Assembly: GCA_051744925.1 (NCBI GenBank)
Contig: JBNJDM010000071.1
Span: 1 to 11,268 of the forward strand
Origin: JACKCP01 sp051744925
GTDB taxonomy: Bacteria > Desulfobacterota > Desulfobacteria > Desulfobacterales > JACKCP01
DNA length: 11,268 nucleotides
Direction: 5' to 3'
Under the pieces are notes generated by a model. The model worked only from the letters and a program-made list of their open reading frames with translations. It was not told the DNA's origin and made no database searches. Each line of letters begins with the position of its first letter. Within the stretch, counting starts at the first letter, position 1. A program made the translations under genes and the position numbers. Positions 7,725 to 11,268 of this stretch are shown one piece after another.

Positions 7725-8409
7725 AAAAAGGCCATACATGATCAAGAATTCTTGCCATCCAGCCGGGCTTTTGTTTATCTGAAATCACACCCTGACCGGA
7801 TATTTCAATATCCGCACTGGAAAGATAAGTTGATTCAATTCTGTTGTCTGAGCCAATATCATCTGGTCTTACAATACCTCTGACTTTCATTAACTGGGTT
7901 TCATTATTTATTTTCACATTTTTCTGACCTGAAATAACAAGATCTCCGTTGGGAAGAACATTTACAACCCTTGCACCAAGGGAACCCTGAAGAGTTGTTG
8001 TTCTGTCGCTTGAACCGCTTCCTTCAAAATCATTTGTTGTTTCTGCTCCAATAAGGCTTGCAGGATTTACTCCCGTGTTCCTTGCTGCAAGACTTGCAAG
8101 AAGTCCTATTGATGAAGGTATACCTGCGCTTACATCACTTTCTCTTTCCAGTGTAGTAGATGCTGCTGTCTGGGATGTTGAATTCTCGACTATATCTACT
8201 ATAATTGTATCACCTTTTGTGTGGGCCTGACCGTCTGCATAAAAACCTGCATTATCCCCCTGCCACAAAGATCCCTCAGACTGAGGCTGACTGTAAAAAC
8301 CAGGATCATCTTCATAAGAAAAATCTTTATTTTTCTCCGGGGTTTGAGGTGAAGAATGTATTCCACACCCTGTAAAAATCAACATCAGTATAACAATATA
8401 TTTATTCAT
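7723..8409 (-). CDS. flgH: Flagellar L-ring lipoprotein FlgH
   Basis: FlgH forms the L ring, the outer-membrane bushing of the flagellum. The 228-residue product starts with a short lipoprotein signal ending LIFTGC, with Cys15 as the expected lipidated residue; Phe rather than Leu at -3 makes the lipobox slightly unusual. Family motifs are SLWQGDNAGFYADGQAH (47-63), KGDTIIVDIVENSTSQ (65-80), VLPNGDLVISGQKNVKIN (151-168) and the region 176-197 with RGIVRPDDI and NRIESTYLS. It closes with GWMARILDHVWPF, the typical C-terminus. Length matches the family (about 230). The ATG has AAGGAGAG about 5 bases upstream, overlapping the flgA TAA. The stop overlaps the flgI ribosome binding site. Confidence 0.97.
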   Translation of the reverse strand: MNKYIVILMLIFTGCGIHSSPQTPEKNKDFSYEDDPGFYSQPQSEGSLWQGDNAGFYADGQAHTKGDTIIVDIVENSTSQTAASTTLERESDVSAGIPSSIGLLASLAARNTGVNPASLIGAETTNDFEGSGSSDRTTTLQGSLGARVVNVLPNGDLVISGQKNVKINNETQLMKVRGIVRPDDIGSDNRIESTYLSSADIEISGQGVISDKQKPGWMARILDHVWPF

Positions 8410-8419
8410 AGAGCTCTCC

Positions 8420-9370
8420 TTAAAAACCTACTTTTACACCGTTTGAAGAGATTATTTCACCTCTCACCTTTTTGCCCGATCTTTTATTTAAAACAGTTAT
8501 TATATCTCCCAAATGTCCTTTAGCCATGGCTTCTCCATCTGTTACAACAGAAAAGGCTGATGACAATGCTATTATCTGAACATCATCTCCTCTTTCAATT
8601 AAAGACGGTTTAAAAATCATGGATGAAGCAATTATTTCACCTTCCTGATAATTTGTTCTGAGCTTTTTGCCGATTAAAAAATTTTTATCAGAAAAATAAT
8701 CTGTTTTCTTTTTCTGAAGTAAAACCTTTTTTATATCAAGATCCGAAGGTGTTATAATTTTACCCTTTGGAAGATCTCCTGAGGCACAAACCATTTTTAC
8801 AGACTTTTCAAGTCTTGTTATGAATTTAACGCTATATTCTTTACCTTCATGATATAGATTAAGCTCACCTTTGTTAAACCCTGCTTCCGGAGAATCCTTT
8901 AAAAAACCAACCTCTATAAAATCAAAATCTTTGACAGAAAACTTTCTGTTTCCCACAAGAGTAATTTTTTCTATTTTAAAATCTGATTTTTCATTATTTT
9001 CCAGAAACTGCTGAATTGCTTCTGATGCATCTTTTTCTTCAAATTCAAAAAATTCGCCCTTAAGCTCTATCCTGTTTTCCATGACAAGGGTAAAATCTTT
9101 TAACCCCTTTTTTTTTAATATATTTTCAAGACGTCTTTTATAAAGATATGATCTGTCATCAGGAGCAATTTCATCTGCTACAACAATACTGCCCGGAAAA
9201 TCTGACTCTGATTTGATATTAATATCTGAAATATCACAAAGCCTTACTTTTTTATTACTTTCAACTACAGCTGTATCAGGAAGATTTATTATAATCTTTC
9301 TGCAAAAAGCTGAGTTAGCAGATAATAAAACAAAAGCTGCAAATATCAAAACCGGGAGTAACTTTCTCAT
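8420..9370 (-). CDS. flgA: Flagellar P-ring assembly chaperone FlgA
   Basis: FlgA is a periplasmic chaperone needed for P-ring assembly from FlgI. The 316-residue product begins with a Sec signal peptide (MRKLLPVLIFAAFVLLSANS, cleavage near 21-23). Residues about 192-252 are an SAF domain with SGDLPKGKIITPSDLDIKKV and FLIGKKLRTNYQEGEII. Residues 259-316 show the typical C-terminal pattern: ERGDDVQIIA, then GEAMAKGHLGDIITVLNKRS and a final NGVKVGF. It is longer than enteric FlgA (about 219) because of an extended N-terminal half of about 165 residues (24-190), as in many non-enteric homologues. Start spacing is acceptable but the ribosome binding site is weak (AAGG about 9 bases upstream). It begins 6 bases after flgG, so translation probably re-initiates after the flgG stop. 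Confidence 0.94.
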   Translation of the reverse strand: MRKLLPVLIFAAFVLLSANSAFCRKIIINLPDTAVVESNKKVRLCDISDINIKSESDFPGSIVVADEIAPDDRSYLYKRRLENILKKKGLKDFTLVMENRIELKGEFFEFEEKDASEAIQQFLENNEKSDFKIEKITLVGNRKFSVKDFDFIEVGFLKDSPEAGFNKGELNLYHEGKEYSVKFITRLEKSVKMVCASGDLPKGKIITPSDLDIKKVLLQKKKTDYFSDKNFLIGKKLRTNYQEGEIIASSMIFKPSLIERGDDVQIIALSSAFSVVTDGEAMAKGHLGDIITVLNKRSGKKVRGEIISSNGVKVGF

Positions 9371-9376
9371 CTCAGA

Positions 9377-10159
9377 CTACCTTTTAAGATTGTTTGCAAG
9401 CCCAAGCATTGTGTCTGCTGTCTGAACAGACTTTGAATTTGCTTCATAAGCTCTCTGACCGACTATCATTGCTACCATTTCCTCAACAACACTTACATTC
9501 GATTTTTCAAGATAATTATTTGAAATTGTACCAAATCCATCTTCTCCCGGAATCCCTTCAACAGCATCTCCTGACGCATCTGTTTCTCTGAAAAGATTTT
9601 CACCCATTGCATGAAGGCCCCCCGGATTAACAAAGTTGTAAACCGGGATCTGCTCCTGAAGCAAAACTGTGTCGTTTTGTCCGTGTGCTGTCAGAGTACC
9701 GTTTGACTGAACTGTAATAAGAACTGTCTCTTCTGGAATTGCAATCTGTGGTTCTAAACGGCCTCCTGAAGGCGTTGTTATAAAGCCTTCGCTGTCTTTT
9801 GTAAAATTTCCTGCTCTTGTATAAACATCTTCACCATTTCTGTTCACCCTGAAAAACCCTCTTCCCTCAATGGCCATATCAAGATCATTTCCTGTCTGCT
9901 GGTAATCACCCTGGGTAAAAAGTTTCTGAACACTGGAAGGTTTTGTTCCCATACCAACCTGAATACCTGAGGGAATCTGTCCACCGCCCGGAGTTGTAGC
10001 ACCTGCCATCAGAGTTGTCTGGTACATTAAATCCTGAAAATTTGCCCTGCTTTTTTTAAATCCTGTAGTATTTGTGTTGGCCAGGTTGTTTGAAACCACA
10101 TCCGTCTGCATCTGCTGGGCTTCCATACCTGTAGCTGCTGTCCATAAGGCTCTGATCAT
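9377..10159 (-). CDS. flgG: Distal rod protein FlgG
   Basis: FlgG builds the distal rod that runs through the P and L rings to the hook. The 260-residue product matches the family length exactly. The N-terminus MIRALWTAATGMEAQQMQ and the VVSNNLANTNTTGFKK motif are diagnostic. Residues 46-66 (including MAGATTPGGGQIPSG) are the FlgG-specific insertion that separates rod from hook subunits. LDMAIEGRGFFRV (93-105) and the C-terminal helix VVEEMVAMIVGQRAYEANSK are also conserved. The frame stays open 32 codons further upstream to 10255, but that stretch overlaps flgF, is not family sequence, and the strong GAGGAGG at about 10165-10171 sits 5 bases before this ATG. The gap to flgF is 16 bases, most of which is this ribosome binding site. 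Confidence 0.97.
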   Translation of the reverse strand: MIRALWTAATGMEAQQMQTDVVSNNLANTNTTGFKKSRANFQDLMYQTTLMAGATTPGGGQIPSGIQVGMGTKPSSVQKLFTQGDYQQTGNDLDMAIEGRGFFRVNRNGEDVYTRAGNFTKDSEGFITTPSGGRLEPQIAIPEETVLITVQSNGTLTAHGQNDTVLLQEQIPVYNFVNPGGLHAMGENLFRETDASGDAVEGIPGEDGFGTISNNYLEKSNVSVVEEMVAMIVGQRAYEANSKSVQTADTMLGLANNLKR

Positions 10160-10175
10160 TTTCTTCCTCCTCTGT

Positions 10176-10856
10176 TTATGCAACCACTCCGACATTATTG
10201 ACAGCAAGCCCGTCAACTTCATCGAATGTTTTAAGCATTTTTTCCATTGTTTCATAAGTTCTCGATACCTGAATCATTGATGCCATCTCAATTACAGGCT
10301 TAACATTTGAAAGTTCAAGAGCCCCCTGCTTAAGGCTTATATTTAAAGGCGCCTCTTCGTCAGCTTCGGGGCCTTTATATGCATAAAGATTACTTCCGTC
10401 TTTGTACAAATTTTTTTTATCTTCAAAGGTTACTATATCCAAAGCCCCTATTTCATCACCGTCCACAGAAAGAGTTCCGTCCGAGGCTGCATTAATATTT
10501 TCACCCTCTATCTGAACAGGCGCTCCGTCTACCAAAACAGGATTGCCGTTTTGAGTTACAAGAAAGCCCTGGTTATCAAGGGTAAAAGAACCGTCTCTTG
10601 TGTATCTTGCACCCTGTGGAGTATCGACTTTAAAAAAGCCTTCATCCTTTAAAGCCAGATCAAGGGGATTATCTGTGCTTCTTAAAGGACCCTGTGACAA
10701 ATCGGTTGTAATAAGAGAGTGCAGGGTTTCATCAAAAGAAAGAATATCTCTTTTAAAGCCTGTTGTATCTGCATTTGCAAGGTGGTTTGAAACAACATCA
10801 AGCATTCTCTGCTGTCTTAAACCGCCCTGAACCGGTCTTGTCATTTCTAAAAGCAT
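10176..10856 (-). CDS. flgF: Rod protein FlgF
   Basis: FlgF is a proximal rod protein. The 226-residue product is somewhat shorter than enteric FlgF (about 251). It has the rod/hook N-terminal signature GGLRQQRMLDVVSNHLANAD followed by TTGFKRD; NHLAN replaces the common NNLAN. LDLALKDEGFFKV (65-77), ARYTRDGSFTLDNQGFLV (83-100) and the C-terminal helix IEMASMIQVSRTYETMEK complete the family pattern. The absence of the FlgG-type insertion after the N-terminal helix, and the gene order directly before flgG, separate it from FlgG. AAAGGAGAT lies 6 bases before the ATG at 10856, so the second ATG four codons later is not needed. It is the first gene after a sigma-54-type promoter. Confidence 0.93.
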   Translation of the reverse strand: MLLEMTRPVQGGLRQQRMLDVVSNHLANADTTGFKRDILSFDETLHSLITTDLSQGPLRSTDNPLDLALKDEGFFKVDTPQGARYTRDGSFTLDNQGFLVTQNGNPVLVDGAPVQIEGENINAASDGTLSVDGDEIGALDIVTFEDKKNLYKDGSNLYAYKGPEADEEAPLNISLKQGALELSNVKPVIEMASMIQVSRTYETMEKMLKTFDEVDGLAVNNVGVVA

Positions 10857-10885
10857 TTTTATCTCCTTTTGTTTTGAAATATTAA

Positions 10886-10901
10886 TGCAATCAGTATGCC
10901 A
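10886..10901 (-). promoter_or_regulatory. Sigma-54 (RpoN) -24/-12 promoter for the flg operon
   Basis: On the minus strand the sequence reads TGGCAT-ACTGA-TTGCA, a near-perfect match to the consensus TGGCAC-N5-TTGCW with the invariant GG and GC exactly 10 bases apart. Transcription should start near 10875, giving a leader of about 20 bases that contains the flgF ribosome binding site, with the ATG at 10856. A promoter of this class needs an AAA+ enhancer-binding activator (FlrC/FlgR-like); no such gene lies in this window. The position directly upstream of the first gene supports control of the whole operon. Confidence 0.88.
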
Positions 10902-11007
10902 CTTGCCGAGCCAACAGGTCTATAAAAGCAAAGGCCTGAAAATAATGGGTTTGAGAATAAAAAAACAAGGATCGGACAATTGAAAATGTGAGTCGGGGGA
11001 AAAATTT

Positions 11008-11039
11008 ACCTGAAAAGATTTCCAGTAGATCTTTCAGGT
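11008..11039 (-). terminator. Hairpin upstream of the flg promoter; terminator-like on the minus strand
   Basis: ACCTGAAAAGAT (11008-11019) pairs with ATCTTTCAGGT (11029-11039) with one bulged A and a 9-base loop. On the minus strand the stem is followed by AAATTTTTCC, a modest T run. It may stop transcription from upstream so that the flg operon depends on its own promoter. The alternative is an inverted activator site, since it is centred about 150 bases upstream of the predicted start. Confidence 0.5.
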
Positions 11040-11055
11040 TTAATTCAGTTGACAC

Positions 11056-11082
11056 TTATAGATCAAATTTTGACAAACTTTA
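11056..11082 (-). promoter_or_regulatory. Possible sigma-28 (FliA)-like promoter
   Basis: The minus strand reads TAAAGTTT, 11 bases, then ATCTATAA. The first box and the spacing match the FliA consensus (TAAAGTTT-N11-GCCGATAA) exactly. The second box matches at 5 of 8 positions and lacks the GCCG part. A transcript from here would run at once into the hairpin at 11008-11039. An 8-base match like this is expected about once by chance in an AT-rich window of this size, so this is a weak call. Confidence 0.22.
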
Positions 11083-11172
11083 CTACCATGCTTATTCCAG
11101 AGCTCTGATCTGAGATTGTAATTATTTGATATATTCGCTTATTAGCATGATTGGATCTGTCAAAAAAGGTTA

Positions 11173-11192
11173 AGACGCGATAAATCGCGTCT
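11173..11192. repeat. GC-rich REP-like palindrome, possible minus-strand terminator
   Basis: AGACGCGA (11173-11180) and TCGCGTCT (11185-11192) form a perfect 8-base-pair stem with a TAAA loop, standing out from AT-rich surroundings. On the minus strand it is followed by TAACC and then six T (11162-11167), so it could end an upstream minus-strand transcript, although the T run is 5 bases from the stem. Palindromes built on GAGACGCGAT/ATCGCGTCTC occur as dispersed intergenic repeats in some bacteria; whether this is such a copy cannot be seen from one window. Confidence 0.5.
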
Positions 11193-11268
11193 CTACGTGG
11201 GTCTCGTTGCCATAGATAGCTTCGGGGTAAATATCTGCATTTTTTGGGCCGCCTTCAATTCACGAACA

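Larger units (their letters stand above)
10857..11268. other. Noncoding region upstream of flgF
   Basis: About 410 bases with no supported gene on either strand. It contains the flgF leader and ribosome binding site, the sigma-54 promoter, the hairpin at 11008-11039, a perfect 10-base palindrome CAGAGCTCTG (11098-11107) and the GC-rich palindrome at 11173-11192. The minus strand has a 24-codon open stretch from the right edge to a TAG near 11193, too short to call. The base composition shifts toward GC beyond about 11170, suggesting a different origin for the right end. Confidence 0.6.

Noticed and set aside
10160..10255. N-terminal extension of FlgG (32 codons)
   Set aside because: Overlaps flgF, does not resemble FlgG, and the strong ribosome binding site is placed for the ATG at 10159.
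11049..11075. TTGACA-like hexamers on the plus strand as sigma-70 promoters
   Set aside because: No TATAAT-like box at 16-18 bases and no plus-strand gene follows.
11194..11268. Possible C-terminal fragment of an upstream minus-strand gene (24 open codons to the edge)
   Set aside because: Too short, no recognisable motif, and the sequence looks more like a repeat element.

Overview
The window is the rod/ring and hook-filament-junction part of a bacterial flagellar gene cluster. All nine recognisable genes lie on the minus strand, in the transcription order flgF, flgG, flgA, flgH, flgI, flgJ, flgN, flgK, flgL, read from about 10856 down to the left edge. Genes for an L-ring lipoprotein and a P-ring protein mean a diderm (Gram-negative) cell. 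The AT-rich sequence, the gene order, a FlgJ reduced to its rod-binding domain, oversized FlgK and FlgL, and a sigma-54 promoter in front of the set all suggest Desulfobacterota (delta-proteobacteria-like). That assignment is inferred from gene style and was not tested by any search.

Layout: 11268-10857 is about 410 bases with no supported gene. It holds a short GC-rich palindrome (11173-11192), a hairpin (11008-11039) and a near-perfect -24/-12 promoter (10886-10901) just upstream of flgF. From 10856 to 6625 come the distal rod proteins FlgF and FlgG, the P-ring chaperone FlgA, the L-ring lipoprotein FlgH and the P-ring protein FlgI, spaced by 3 to 16 bases, with several ribosome binding sites buried in the preceding stop codon. 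After a 118-base gap come the short FlgJ, then FlgN (chaperone for FlgK and FlgL), then FlgK and FlgL. FlgL runs off the left edge of the window.

The genes form one assembly line. FlgJ and the rod proteins build the drive shaft, FlgA helps FlgI form the P ring, FlgH forms the L ring, and FlgN escorts FlgK and FlgL to the export gate so that they join the hook to the filament. One sigma-54 promoter with a leader of roughly 20 bases could drive the whole set.

The most notable content is in the junction proteins. FlgK has 1125 residues and FlgL at least 738, against roughly 550 and 320 in enteric bacteria. The extra length is modular. FlgL carries a tandem array of four repeats of about 90-120 residues, the last one cut by the window edge. 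FlgK carries one copy of the same module and three copies of an unrelated module. A further acidic module, with an EF-hand-like loop in FlgL, is shared by the two proteins and appears to be split in FlgK by one of the other repeats. This suggests a decorated, surface-exposed and possibly rapidly remodelled hook-filament junction. I see no flgM between flgJ and flgN, no mobile element, no tRNA or rRNA gene and no CRISPR array.
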